The position numbers and the translations under genes were made by a program. A stretch of 64,000 nt of DNA from CAZAMB01 sp964501365 (lineage in GTDB: Bacteria; Planctomycetota; Phycisphaerae; UBA1845), in contig CAZCST010000009.1 in NCBI GenBank assembly GCA_964501365.1, positions 124,001 through 188,000 of the forward strand, read 5' to 3'. Below the pieces are notes generated by a model that searched no databases, was not told the DNA's origin, and saw only the letters and a list, made by a program, of their open reading frames with translations. Every line of letters begins with the position of its first letter. Position 1 is the first letter of the stretch. Positions 7,648 through 16,032 of the stretch are shown piece after piece.

Positions 7648-10536
7648 TTATCGAGCTGAAACCTTTGCCAATTTGGTGCCTTCTTCCCCCGCCTTTGCTT
7701 TCCGCGCTTTTTCGATGAGCTGGGCAATCTCCCGGGCTTGGGATGTATAGGGCTGTGCATGGGCCCCATCCAGTCCACCCTCCACAATATGCGCCGAAGC
7801 AGCCCCCGGCTCATCTTCGACCCGAATTTCCGCCTCACGCTCCAGTGACCCGACGAGCGCGTCAACCTGTCCCGTAGTACGAAGTGAGGCTGGCCGACCG
7901 GCGATGCCCATGATGCCATCGAGCTGCACGCGAACACGCTCAATCCATTGCTGGAGCGATTTGGCCGTTTCGTTGGCTTCGGCGATGAATTTCTCCAGAT
8001 CGCCCGCCTGGTTTTTCGCGTTCAGACTGGCCTTTGACAGTCCGGAGAATACCTTTTGCACGGCTTCGCAGACGCGCTCGAGATTCTCCGACTGGTTACG
8101 GGCATTCTCGACGACACCCTGGACCTCTAGCGCTATTTTCTGTGCCGCGTCGGTGCGCCGGGTGACATCCTCAAATTCCGATTGCAGCGCTCCAACTCGA
8201 CGATTGTATTCTGCCAGTTCCCCTTCGCTCTGATGAAGGGAACCGCGGAAATTCTGGAGGTGCGCGTTCATCGATTCCGACGCCTCTTTCGAAGCCCGGC
8301 AGGCCTTTTCGTGCAGTTCAAAGTAACCGCTCATCGCCTTGGATTTTTCGTCCAACAGGATTTCCTGCTGCTTGGCCTTGTCCAACAACAAGGGAATTTC
8401 ACGAATCATCGACGCACCCGATGCGACGACCCCGGCCAGCATCTCGGATGTTTGACCGGCGGACGCCACCGTCGTGGTAAACGATTCCATCCGGGACAAC
8501 CAGACCGACGACTTCGCAAGATATTCCTGAAGCGCAACAATATCGCGTGATGCCTGTTCCTGGATCGCTTCGAGCTTCTGACCCAACTGTGCGGCGGCTT
8601 GGACGGCATCCTGAAGCGTTCTGGCTTCCTGTGCGGCACGCTGTCCGGCCTGGTTGGCCCGTTCGGTGATCGCGGCAACTTCGGACATTTTCTCAACCAG
8701 TTGGCCTCGCGCCTTTTCGGTCTGGGGAAGCCGCTCTTCGAGACGGCCAAGCGTGGCATCGGCGCGCTCGACGATGGGGTGTGCGGTATGCAACATTCTC
8801 GCCATGCGCTCGTGCAAGTGTGTGAGCGCAGCCTGGCTGGAATTGAGCTGGGTGATCTTGGCGTCTGCGGCGTGGATCAAAGCGGAGACGCCCTCCGTCT
8901 CCACCCTGGCTTGTTCAATGACTCGTTGCAAGGCATCAGAGGTTTGCGCCGCCTTTTGCGTCGCGCTATCCAGCGTTTGTTCGCCGGCCTGCACAACTTT
9001 CTGGACTTCGGCGATCTTCAATTCCGTGGCGGTGATCTTGTCGGTGGCGGTGCGCGTCACATTGTCCATCTGGGCCTGCACCGTCCGCACTCTTTGCGTG
9101 GAAGATTCCATCAACGAAGCAATCGTCCGCTGAAGCGTCTTGTGCGCAGCCTCACTCTGCTCGAGGAGCTTGGCGCTACCCCGCTCGATGCTCTCCTCAA
9201 TTTTTTCACAGGAGAAATCACCCAGGCGTATCGACGCATCAAGCTGCGTACGCGCTTCATCGAGCGGAGCCGCGTATTTCACAACGTCCGCCATACGCGC
9301 CTGTACATTGTCCATTTGCTCGGCCAACCGCTCCGCAAATCCCGCCAGGCGCGATTCAATTTCCTCCGCACGAGCGAAAACACGTTCGGCGCGCTCCATC
9401 TGGGTGATGGCCTGTTCGGCCCGCCGAGTGGCGGCTGACAACCGCGATTCGAGCGAGAAAATTCTTTCCTGCGCATCGTGAACCAATTGGCCGGCCTTGC
9501 TTTCAACCTGCGCCATGGCATCGGCGGCCTGCGGCATGCTCTGTCTCAATCCATTGTCCGCTTTTTGAGCCTGCATTATCGACGCGGCGAGCCTTGATTC
9601 CATGTCACCTGCCATCTTCGCAGTCAATGATGCACCGACCTCCCCTCGGGGCGGAATCGGCGTTTCAAATGCCTCATACGCATCTCGCGGCGGCAGAACG
9701 TCCGCTCGATCCGCCGCAATCTCTTCCAGAACCGTTGCATCCGGATCTGCGGCATTCTGGAAATGATGATGATCAACCGTTGTTGATCCCTCGCCATAGG
9801 CCGCCAGCATGGCTGCGCCGCACAATTGATTGATGACGCGGGGAATTCCCTGTGATTGATCGAAGGCAACCGCAACCGCATCATCAGAAAAAACTTCCAA
9901 TCCCGCCGCACCGGCCACGCTCAGCCGATGACGGATATATTGACCGACTTCCTCTTCGCTCAGGGCAGTCAGCTCGTGTTCGGTAAACGCCATTTGACGA
10001 AGGCGCGCAAACGCCGGCTGGTCCAGTAACTTGCGGAATCGCGGGTGGGCGGCAAGGATGACGCGCACCAACCGTCCGCGATCATCCTGCATGTCGAGCA
10101 GACTCTCGACGTCGTTCAAGTCGGCGGGTGACAGATTCTCGGCCTGGTCAATGATAAGAACCGGCCGGCTACCCTTTTGCACGCTTCGGGAGAGGTGGCG
10201 TCGAAGTCGCGCCAGGCCACGGGCATCCTGGATCGACGTCGGCACGGAAATTCCGAACCCCTTGCACGCCTCGCGCAGAATATCCACGCTTCCATTACCC
10301 GGAACCGTAAGCACCACGACTTTTTCAGATCCCGTCAGCCTGCGGGTGAGTGCCCGAATCAGGATCGTCTTGCCGGTTCCAGTCTCTCCGAAGACCACAC
10401 CGACTCCTGCCCCATGCTGAACCTCGTACTGCATGGCTGCGATGGCTTCCTCATGCCCGGCTGCGGGATAAAAGAACGCCGCATCGGCACGGTCTTCAAA
10501 CGGCAGGCAGCGAAGTCCAAACGAGGCAGTGTACAT
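7648..10536 (-). CDS. ExeA/MshM-like AAA ATPase with very long coiled-coil C-terminus
   Basis: This 962-residue protein uses ATG 10536, preceded by AAGGGTGA; longer upstream frames are unlikely. The start MYTASFGLRCLPFEDRADAAFFY is the typical opening of ExeA/GspA-type ATPases. GETGTGKT (50-57) is Walker A, and LIIDQAENLS (127-136) is Walker B with Asp-Gln-Ala-Glu, the family's usual DEAQ order changed. FARLRQMAF and a GIPRVINQLC helix complete the AAA domain by ~280. The remaining ~650 residues are Ala/Gln/Glu-rich heptads resembling chemoreceptor or apolipoprotein coiled coils. No membrane segment is seen. ExeA proteins remodel peptidoglycan for secretin assembly, but the peptidoglycan-binding part is absent here, so the role is open. 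Confidence 0.75.
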   Translation of the reverse strand: MYTASFGLRCLPFEDRADAAFFYPAAGHEEAIAAMQYEVQHGAGVGVVFGETGTGKTILIRALTRRLTGSEKVVVLTVPGNGSVDILREACKGFGISVPTSIQDARGLARLRRHLSRSVQKGSRPVLIIDQAENLSPADLNDVESLLDMQDDRGRLVRVILAAHPRFRKLLDQPAFARLRQMAFTEHELTALSEEEVGQYIRHRLSVAGAAGLEVFSDDAVAVAFDQSQGIPRVINQLCGAAMLAAYGEGSTTVDHHHFQNAADPDATVLEEIAADRADVLPPRDAYEAFETPIPPRGEVGASLTAKMAGDMESRLAASIMQAQKADNGLRQSMPQAADAMAQVESKAGQLVHDAQERIFSLESRLSAATRRAEQAITQMERAERVFARAEEIESRLAGFAERLAEQMDNVQARMADVVKYAAPLDEARTQLDASIRLGDFSCEKIEESIERGSAKLLEQSEAAHKTLQRTIASLMESSTQRVRTVQAQMDNVTRTATDKITATELKIAEVQKVVQAGEQTLDSATQKAAQTSDALQRVIEQARVETEGVSALIHAADAKITQLNSSQAALTHLHERMARMLHTAHPIVERADATLGRLEERLPQTEKARGQLVEKMSEVAAITERANQAGQRAAQEARTLQDAVQAAAQLGQKLEAIQEQASRDIVALQEYLAKSSVWLSRMESFTTTVASAGQTSEMLAGVVASGASMIREIPLLLDKAKQQEILLDEKSKAMSGYFELHEKACRASKEASESMNAHLQNFRGSLHQSEGELAEYNRRVGALQSEFEDVTRRTDAAQKIALEVQGVVENARNQSENLERVCEAVQKVFSGLSKASLNAKNQAGDLEKFIAEANETAKSLQQWIERVRVQLDGIMGIAGRPASLRTTGQVDALVGSLEREAEIRVEDEPGAASAHIVEGGLDGAHAQPYTSQAREIAQLIEKARKAKAGEEGTKLAKVSAR

Positions 10537-10676
10537 GGCGTCACCCTTCATTGAATTCGGCGGCTTGCCATTGCGGCGCGCACCACGATCCGGGCGCGCA
10601 CGGGCAGGCCTCCTTATCAACCCTCATCGGGCGATAACCAGAACCGCTGAAGTTATCGGGCAGACAATAAGCCCAA

Positions 10677-10694
10677 CCCCCCGGACAAGGGGGG
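10677..10694 (-). terminator. Hairpin downstream of rpsI
   Basis: CCCCCC (10677-10682) and GGGGGG (10689-10694) form a six-pair GC stem 30 bases after the rpsI stop codon. On the minus strand it is followed only by TTGGGCTTATT, a weak U tract. It is a plausible end of the rplM-rpsI transcript. Confidence 0.45.
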
Positions 10695-10725
10695 ATTGAG
10701 GGGGTCGCCAACAGTCCCTGAAGGA

Positions 10726-11184
10726 CTAGCGTTTCGAGAACTGGAATCGACGGCGAGCGCCGGAACGGCCGTACTTCTTGCGTTCAACCTTGCGGGCATC
10801 ACGGGTCATGAGGTTCTGGGCACGCAACTTGGATTCGAACTCAGGATTGTATTCGGCCAGTGCCCGCGACAAACCCAGCGAAACGGCTCCGGCCTGACCG
10901 GTAATACCGCCGCCGCGAACATTGACGAAAACATCTACCGATTTGACGGTCTCGGTGACTTTGAGCGGGTTATGCACCGCCTCGCGGTCACGTTCAACGC
11001 AAAAAAACTTGCCGACTTCCCGTTCGTTGACCATGAACTTGCCCGTGCCGGACTTAATCCGCACGCGGGCAATCGCCGTCTTGCGACGTCCGGTACCCCA
11101 GATATACGGGTTCACGCCTTTGGCCTTCTTGGGGGCCGGGGCGGCAGTCGTCGCGGGCGTCGTTACGTTCGGCGAATCAGACAT
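10726..11184 (-). CDS. rpsI: 30S ribosomal protein uS9
   Basis: This 152-residue protein has the family core starting GTGRRKTAIARVRI, with GGGITGQAGAVSLGLSRAL in the middle and the hallmark C-terminal KYGRSGARRRFQFSKR whose last Lys-Arg reaches the P site. An extra ~25-residue Ala/Pro/Thr-rich N-terminal tail precedes the conserved domain, longer than in E. coli. It follows rplM by 18 bases in the near-universal L13-S9 operon. Confidence 0.97.
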   Translation of the reverse strand: MSDSPNVTTPATTAAPAPKKAKGVNPYIWGTGRRKTAIARVRIKSGTGKFMVNEREVGKFFCVERDREAVHNPLKVTETVKSVDVFVNVRGGGITGQAGAVSLGLSRALAEYNPEFESKLRAQNLMTRDARKVERKKYGRSGARRRFQFSKR

Positions 11185-11202
11185 CGGTCAAAAAGCTCCA
11201 AA

Positions 11203-11646
11203 TCAAATGGAAAGCGGAACAGGCTGCTGCGCCGCATGAGGATGCGTATCCGTGTTGTAGATTTTCAACTTGCCGAGCATGGCATGCCCGATCGTATTCT
11301 TGGGCATCATTCGACGAACCGCCTCCCGAATGATCCGCTCAGGGTGATCGGCGAGCACCGTGCGGTACGGAACCTCCTTGTACCCGCCCGGATGGTGCGA
11401 ATATCGCGGATAGATCATTACGTCGGCCTTTCGGCCCGTGACGCGAATCTGATCCGCATTCGTAACTACCACGAAATCGCCCGTATCCACGTGCGGCGTA
11501 TAGGTCGGCTTATGCTTGCCCATGAGGATGGTGGCAATGCGAGCGGCCACCCGACCGAGAATCTGATCGGAGGCGTCGAGGTGATACCACCGCTGCTCTA
11601 CCTCACCCGGCTTTGGGCAATACGAACGTATCTTACATGCTGGCAT
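11203..11646 (-). CDS. rplM: 50S ribosomal protein uL13
   Basis: This 147-residue protein has KPGEVEQRWYHLDASDQILGR at the N-terminus, GKHKPTYTPHVDTGDFVVV, and the AVRRMMPKNTIGHAMLGKLKIY block typical of uL13, an early 23S rRNA-binding protein. The start is the ATG at 11646. No strong ribosome site precedes it, and GATAAGTAT lies directly upstream. It is first gene of the rplM-rpsI operon. Confidence 0.96.
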   Translation of the reverse strand: MPACKIRSYCPKPGEVEQRWYHLDASDQILGRVAARIATILMGKHKPTYTPHVDTGDFVVVTNADQIRVTGRKADVMIYPRYSHHPGGYKEVPYRTVLADHPERIIREAVRRMMPKNTIGHAMLGKLKIYNTDTHPHAAQQPVPLSI

Positions 11647-11770
11647 ATACTTATCACCAAAAACGAAGTTCTTCGACTACCGAAGAATCGGCGAGTGTAG
11701 CCAAAAGCCGCACGGCGTCAACCCCTCTTGAATTTGGATTGGAACAACCACAATGGCGAGCCGGATTCCG

Positions 11771-12397
11771 TCATTTTGCGGTGCGGAAACACCAACCAAT
11801 AATCAATAGACCTGTAGCCGCGATCCAGCTTCCCAATACTCGTACAGAGATCCTTGCCCAATACACTTTTATGGACACAACCAGCCCCGCAACCAGCGTG
11901 ATTATGATCATCAGTGCTGCAATCGTCCCGGCAAGTTCAAGTCCAGAAGACGGCGTTGCAGTGAGTGCGACTCCCGTAAGAAAACCGTGCAGCCCGCCAA
12001 CCAAAATTCCTATCGTCGCGACGATGTTCAACGGCAGATTAAGATCGGCCGCCACCAAGCCGCCAACCACGAGGAATGAAAAGCCAGTCAAATAATCCAG
12101 ATTCGGAATGCTCGGGCACGCGAATCCGCACAGGCCGCCCGCGAGCCAGACCGTTGGCAGCAGCGCCACCATCCACCTCCCTTGTCGTGGTCCGCGCATT
12201 GCGGCTAGCAAAACAAGCACCACAGCTACTGCCAGATCGGCAGGGGAGAGCAGTAGATGAGCAATACCGTCATAGAGGGGTCCAAGTCCCGTCGAAACCA
12301 GATGCGCCTGGGCCTGTTGGCCGCTGATGCCGACAAACGTAATCGCTAACGCGATGACAGCGCCCCGGCGCACCCCTCCCTGTTTCCTTGTTGTCAT
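11771..12397 (-). CDS. HupE/UreJ-like membrane protein (fourth paralogue)
   Basis: This 208-residue protein starts at ATG 12397, which overlaps the previous stop as ATGA. A signal-like segment ends at ...QQAQA, followed by HLVSTGLGPLYDGIAHLLLSP, the His-rich start typical of HupE/UreJ proteins after signal removal. About five further hydrophobic helices follow, including GFACPSIPNLDYLTGFSFLVVGG and GLHGFLTGVAL with a conserved His. HupE/UreJ proteins are linked to nickel or cobalt uptake for hydrogenase and urease. Direct function for this subgroup is not established. Last gene of a five-gene overlapping operon. Confidence 0.7.
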   Translation of the reverse strand: MTTRKQGGVRRGAVIALAITFVGISGQQAQAHLVSTGLGPLYDGIAHLLLSPADLAVAVVLVLLAAMRGPRQGRWMVALLPTVWLAGGLCGFACPSIPNLDYLTGFSFLVVGGLVAADLNLPLNIVATIGILVGGLHGFLTGVALTATPSSGLELAGTIAALMIIITLVAGLVVSIKVYWARISVRVLGSWIAATGLLIIGWCFRTAK

Positions 12398-12996
12398 TGG
12401 AATGAACTGACGAGGAAATAGATTCCAGCTATCGCCACTACACCGCCGGCTACGCGAAGCGCGACCCGCCCCGCCGCCCAGCGGTGAATCAAGCCGATGG
12501 CAATGCCGACACCGTGCAGACAACCCGTCGCAACGACAAAGCCCATGCTGTAAAGCAGACCGCTTTGACCCGCAGGCAATTCTGTACCGTGTGCATGTCC
12601 ATGGAAAATGGCAAAGATTCCGACAATCACCGCTGCAATCCAAAGCGGTGGTCGCCTTTCGGTCAACACCATCGCACCGAGAACCACAGCGGAACAAGCA
12701 ATGCCAATTTCGACACCGGGGAGAGGAATGCCAAGCAATCCCATCGTGCCGCCAAGCGCCATCACCATCGGAAACGTGACGGGCAGCATCCACATTGCAG
12801 GCGGGCCAAGTTGTGCTCCCCACAATCCAACGGCGACCATGGCGAGGATGTGGTCCCAGCCTGAAATCGGGTGATGAAACCCGCTTGCGAACCCTCCAAC
12901 TTCCCCTGCCTGGACATGCGCCCAGGCGTTCGAAGGAGCGGCGAGCAACGCAAACCATGCGAAGACGGCAACAATTCTTCTTGATGTTTTCTTCAT
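12394..12996 (-). CDS. HupE/UreJ family membrane protein
   Basis: This 200-residue protein has a signal peptide (ending SNAWA), then HVQAGEVGGFASGFHHPISGWDHILAMVAVGLWGAQLG, the HxxxG...HPxxGxDH signature of HupE/UreJ. FHGHAHGTELP (around residue 130) is the second conserved His cluster, a likely metal-binding motif. Six membrane segments are expected. Its start ATG overlaps the stop of the preceding gene by ATGA, and its own stop overlaps the next gene in the same way, which implies translational coupling. No urease or hydrogenase gene is visible in the window. Confidence 0.88.
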   Translation of the reverse strand: MKKTSRRIVAVFAWFALLAAPSNAWAHVQAGEVGGFASGFHHPISGWDHILAMVAVGLWGAQLGPPAMWMLPVTFPMVMALGGTMGLLGIPLPGVEIGIACSAVVLGAMVLTERRPPLWIAAVIVGIFAIFHGHAHGTELPAGQSGLLYSMGFVVATGCLHGVGIAIGLIHRWAAGRVALRVAGGVVAIAGIYFLVSSFQ

Positions 12997-13994
12997 CGCA
13001 CAAATCCCAGAACGATCGCGGTTCGTTGAATCGTCCAATAGGCTCCCAGCGTCCCCACAGTGTAACCGGGCAGGGCCAGCGCCAAGCGTGGCCATCGTAT
13101 TTCGAGCTGTCGAAAAGACCACCCCAGGGCTAACATCAAAAACACAAAGAACACCTGTCCAATCTCGACTCCGACGTTGAAAAGTAACAACGCCCACGCA
13201 ATGTCCGCCTGAGGCAAGCCGGTTGACTTCAACCCGCTTGCGAATCCAAACCCGTGCAACAAGCCGAATACGAATGCCACAACCCACGGATATTGGATGG
13301 TCAAACTCGTCTCGCCGCGCCAGACGCGAGCGACTTCCGGACCCAGAAACAGAATGCTCAAGGCAATTGCCGCGTTCAGCGGCGCCAGCGGAGCACTGGC
13401 GTAGCCTAATGTGGCAACAGCCAGTGTGAAGCTGTGAGCGACCGTGAAGGCTGTGATTGTCTTAAACAACATCCAGCGGTTGCCGACGATGAGTAAGAGT
13501 CCCAGCACAAAAAGCAGGTGATCAACGCCCATGAGAATGTGATCAGTTCCCAGGCGAAGATAGGTAGCGGCCATGCGCATACGACTGGGACTGGCTTCCA
13601 CGATGAATGACGCAGCAGCAGGGGTAAGCCGTGTCACCCGCGCAGGCCCCTCCATCGGTTGCAATCGGACCAGCACATCGCTTGTCGTCGCGGAGAGGCC
13701 GGAAATGCTTATCTGCCCGTTGGTCAGCGAATTCGGACATTGCACTGACCATCGTTCGGTGATTGCGCCGTCGGCCGTTGTTTTTCGTGGCTCGCAAGTG
13801 TTTGTACAGCCCTCTGGAAGTTCCACGTTGATTTTCAGCAGTGGATTCGCACCCTGATCCGGCACCTTCCAAAGCGCATCGTAGGTGCTGGGCCCGGTTT
13901 GTTTCAGCTCGAGATAGGCCAGACGCATCTCATGCGCGGAGGCGCCCTTCGAAAGCAGGCCAAAAAACGCAACGACCAGAAATGCGTGTTTCAC
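12993..13994 (-). CDS. HupE/UreJ_2-type membrane protein with periplasmic N-domain
   Basis: This 333-residue protein starts at a GTG (13994) that overlaps the PpiC stop as GTGA. After a signal peptide (SKGASA|HEMRLAYLELKQTG) comes a ~130-residue soluble, beta-rich domain with three Cys (CTNTC...C). A membrane domain follows with LGTDHILMGVDHLLFVLGLLL, TAFTVAHSFTLAVATLG and FGLLHGFGFASGL, the conserved His-containing helices of the larger HupE/UreJ_2 family. The domain order suggests a metal-handling or sensor role at the outer face of the membrane (inference). Confidence 0.85.
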   Translation of the reverse strand: MKHAFLVVAFFGLLSKGASAHEMRLAYLELKQTGPSTYDALWKVPDQGANPLLKINVELPEGCTNTCEPRKTTADGAITERWSVQCPNSLTNGQISISGLSATTSDVLVRLQPMEGPARVTRLTPAAASFIVEASPSRMRMAATYLRLGTDHILMGVDHLLFVLGLLLIVGNRWMLFKTITAFTVAHSFTLAVATLGYASAPLAPLNAAIALSILFLGPEVARVWRGETSLTIQYPWVVAFVFGLLHGFGFASGLKSTGLPQADIAWALLLFNVGVEIGQVFFVFLMLALGWSFRQLEIRWPRLALALPGYTVGTLGAYWTIQRTAIVLGFVR

Positions 13995-14866
13995 TTTGGT
14001 TTCGCCTCGGCGGACTCTCGCTTTTCTACCGGCTTGTAAGGCTCGACACTTACTGTGTAACGCTTCAGTAATTCCTGAAATGCCTTCTCATTGGCTTCCA
14101 ACCTCCAAGCTTTGGTCCATTCGCGGATTACGGCGTTGCGCACCTCGCCAAGTTCGGGTGCTCTGCCTTCCGTGCGCTCGCTGATGAAAACCAGGTGCAT
14201 GCCGAAACCGGACTCCACAGGCCCTTCCCAATGAGCCAGCGGAAGTTCCGATAGCTGGTCTGCAAATTTTTCTCCAAATGTCCCGGCGATTTCAGTATCA
14301 GGAGTGGCCGTAAACGAATGTTTCACAAACAATGAATCGCCGAGCGCGTCAACATCGGTTTTCCTTCCCACGCCGTTCAACTGCGCAAGCAGCTGTGCGG
14401 CATCGGAAGCGAGATTGTCGCCGCGCGCTTCGGGATTCAAATAGACCTGCTCAAAGGTGTATAACCGTTGCACTCGAAATCGGTTCGGATGCGCGTTTAA
14501 ATATTCGCTCAACTCTTCGTCTGTAGGCTGCGCCTGAGCGATGACATCATTCGAAAGGAACTCCATTTTTTCTCGCAAACGGTGGCGAATGATCGCGTCA
14601 TTTTGATCCAATCCAAGCGCGAGCGCTTCGCGGCAGTACACTTCTTCCCGCACTCGTTCCCGGATCAATCCATCCAGTTCCGGCCCAGTCGGCTGTACAT
14701 GCCATCGACGGGTGAACTCCTCGGCCAACGAGGTGATCTGCGATTGAGTGATGACAATCTTTTCCGGCGATGATCCTCCGCCGGATTGGGATAGGAAGCT
14801 GGACGCCACAAAAAGCCCTGTGCCCAGAATGAGGAAATGCACGAGAGGTTCTTTGTGCAGATTCAT
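13991..14866 (-). CDS. PpiC-type peptidyl-prolyl isomerase, membrane-anchored
   Basis: This 291-residue protein has an uncleaved or signal-like helix (HFLILGTGLFVASSFL), then a SurA-like helical N-domain (GLIRERVREEVYCREALALGLDQNDAIIRHRLREKM). A parvulin domain with FGMHLVFISERTEG near residue 225 follows. Parvulins isomerise X-Pro bonds in exported proteins. It sits between HupE-like genes and overlaps the next one by four bases, so it probably helps fold them or their periplasmic domains. Cluster of PpiC with HupE_2 genes is a recurring arrangement in bacteria. Confidence 0.83.
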   Translation of the reverse strand: MNLHKEPLVHFLILGTGLFVASSFLSQSGGGSSPEKIVITQSQITSLAEEFTRRWHVQPTGPELDGLIRERVREEVYCREALALGLDQNDAIIRHRLREKMEFLSNDVIAQAQPTDEELSEYLNAHPNRFRVQRLYTFEQVYLNPEARGDNLASDAAQLLAQLNGVGRKTDVDALGDSLFVKHSFTATPDTEIAGTFGEKFADQLSELPLAHWEGPVESGFGMHLVFISERTEGRAPELGEVRNAVIREWTKAWRLEANEKAFQELLKRYTVSVEPYKPVEKRESAEAKPK

Positions 14867-14918
14867 AGGCTGACAGGACGAAAGGCGTCGCCCCGACGAT
14901 CCGTGCGGTTTGCGACCC

Positions 14919-15503
14919 CTATAGTCCGCTCACCAGCACGATGCCTGCCGCAGCGATTAACCCGCCGGCCAGCTTGACGGGAATCTCAGATGCCCACAAC
15001 CGCGTCATTGTATAGGCGCCGATCCCGACGGAATGCAAGACAATAGTCATCAGGATGAAACCGACCGCGTAGCCCGGCCACGAGCCGCCGCTGGCGAATT
15101 CAGTGCCGTGAGCGTGTCCGTGACAAATCGCAAAAAGACCTATACAGGTAGCCGCAACTCCTGTTGGAAGTCGAAGCGACGCAGCAATCATTAACCCGAG
15201 CACTAGAACTGAAGCCGCGACCCCGGCTTCGATGTAGGGCAAATGCATCCCAACGCGACCGGCCAACGCCCCCAGCGACATGAATCCCACAAATGCTGCC
15301 GGAAGTAGCAACGTCGCCCTTCCGCCCATTTGCGCTGCCCAGAGGCCAACGGCAATCATCGCTATGATGTGGTCCACACCGGTCAACGGATGCAGCACGC
15401 CGGCGGAAAATCCGTTGCCTGAGTGTCCGGGGTGTGCCCAAACCGGAGACACCGCCAAGCTTGTTACGAAAAGAAAAGCCGCCGCAAAGTGTCTTCTTGA
15501 CAT
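14919..15503 (-). CDS. HupE/UreJ family membrane protein (first gene of operon)
   Basis: This 194-residue protein starts at ATG 15503, preceded at some distance by GGAG; an open frame reaching 15584 lacks a ribosome site. The signal peptide ends ...VSPVWA, followed by HPGHSGNGFSAGVLHPLTGVDHIIAMIAVGLWAAQMGG and later CHGHAHGTEFASGG, both hallmark His motifs. It is close in sequence to the protein at 12394-12996, so the two are probably paralogues by duplication. It lies 52 bases upstream of the PpiC gene. Confidence 0.87.
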   Translation of the reverse strand: MSRRHFAAAFLFVTSLAVSPVWAHPGHSGNGFSAGVLHPLTGVDHIIAMIAVGLWAAQMGGRATLLLPAAFVGFMSLGALAGRVGMHLPYIEAGVAASVLVLGLMIAASLRLPTGVAATCIGLFAICHGHAHGTEFASGGSWPGYAVGFILMTIVLHSVGIGAYTMTRLWASEIPVKLAGGLIAAAGIVLVSGL

Positions 15504-15805
15504 GACGTTTTCTGCTCCATCTTGGGTGTTCGTTTGAGCCAGGCGACGACGGGCCGAACGGCTATCCGAACTTATTGGCACCATGGATTAGAACGTTGGC
15601 AGCGAGCCGTGGCAATAACACCCTACCAGGCACATCCACCGACCCGGAAAACTTAACTTTCACAATAACTATGGAGACGGTGACGAATTGACCAAATCCT
15701 CAAAGATTCGCTGCCCCTTGCTATACCCCGGACAGACAGAATCGTGTTTGGCGGGCTTGCCTCATTGAGATATCACAAAACCGCAGTTTTTGCGCCAAAA
15801 AGCCA

Positions 15806-15879
15806 AGGCGGCGGTGGGATTCGAACCCACGAATAACGGATTTGCAATCCGTCCCCTTGGTCCACTTGGGTACGCCGCC
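15806..15879 (-). tRNA. tRNA-Cys (anticodon GCA)
   Basis: Read on the minus strand, acceptor GGCGGCG pairs with CGCCGCC, with discriminator U, as expected for cysteine tRNA. Anticodon arm ACGGA-TTGCAAA-TCCGT gives anticodon GCA. T arm GTGGG-TTCGAAT-CCCAC is perfect. CCA is not encoded. Confidence 0.95.
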
Positions 15880-15930
15880 CGCGGTCGCCCGAAACATGCC
15901 AAAACCAGGCACGATCAGGCGAGCCTGTTA

Positions 15931-15959
15931 TGTATAACGGGCTGTGAAAGACAAGGCAA
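15931..15959 (-). promoter_or_regulatory. Promoter of tRNA-Cys
   Basis: On the minus strand TTGCCT (15954-15959) and TATACA (15931-15936) are spaced by exactly 17 bases. The tRNA 5' end is about 45 bases downstream of the predicted start. The 15504-15805 stretch beyond the tRNA holds no supported gene; it should contain the promoter of the HupE operon. Confidence 0.6.
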
Positions 15960-16032
15960 CAAGGCAAGGGGGCGACTTACCTGCGGAAATTATGCGAGGC
16001 AGGCGGACAGAGTTCCGATAAGGCCAGTAGGT

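Noticed and set aside
10677..10694. Riboswitch or attenuator upstream of the AAA gene
   Set aside because: The hairpin sits after rpsI and is a simple GC stem. A transcript end is the simpler reading.
11771..13003. 410-codon frame on the minus strand covering two genes
   Set aside because: Its first ~200 codons are out of frame with the HupE gene at 12394-12996. Only the last 208 residues form a recognisable product, starting at 12397.
15790..16032. 5' extension of the sugar dehydrogenase frame
   Set aside because: It would run antisense through tRNA-Cys and its promoter. The ATG at 16033 gives the family start.
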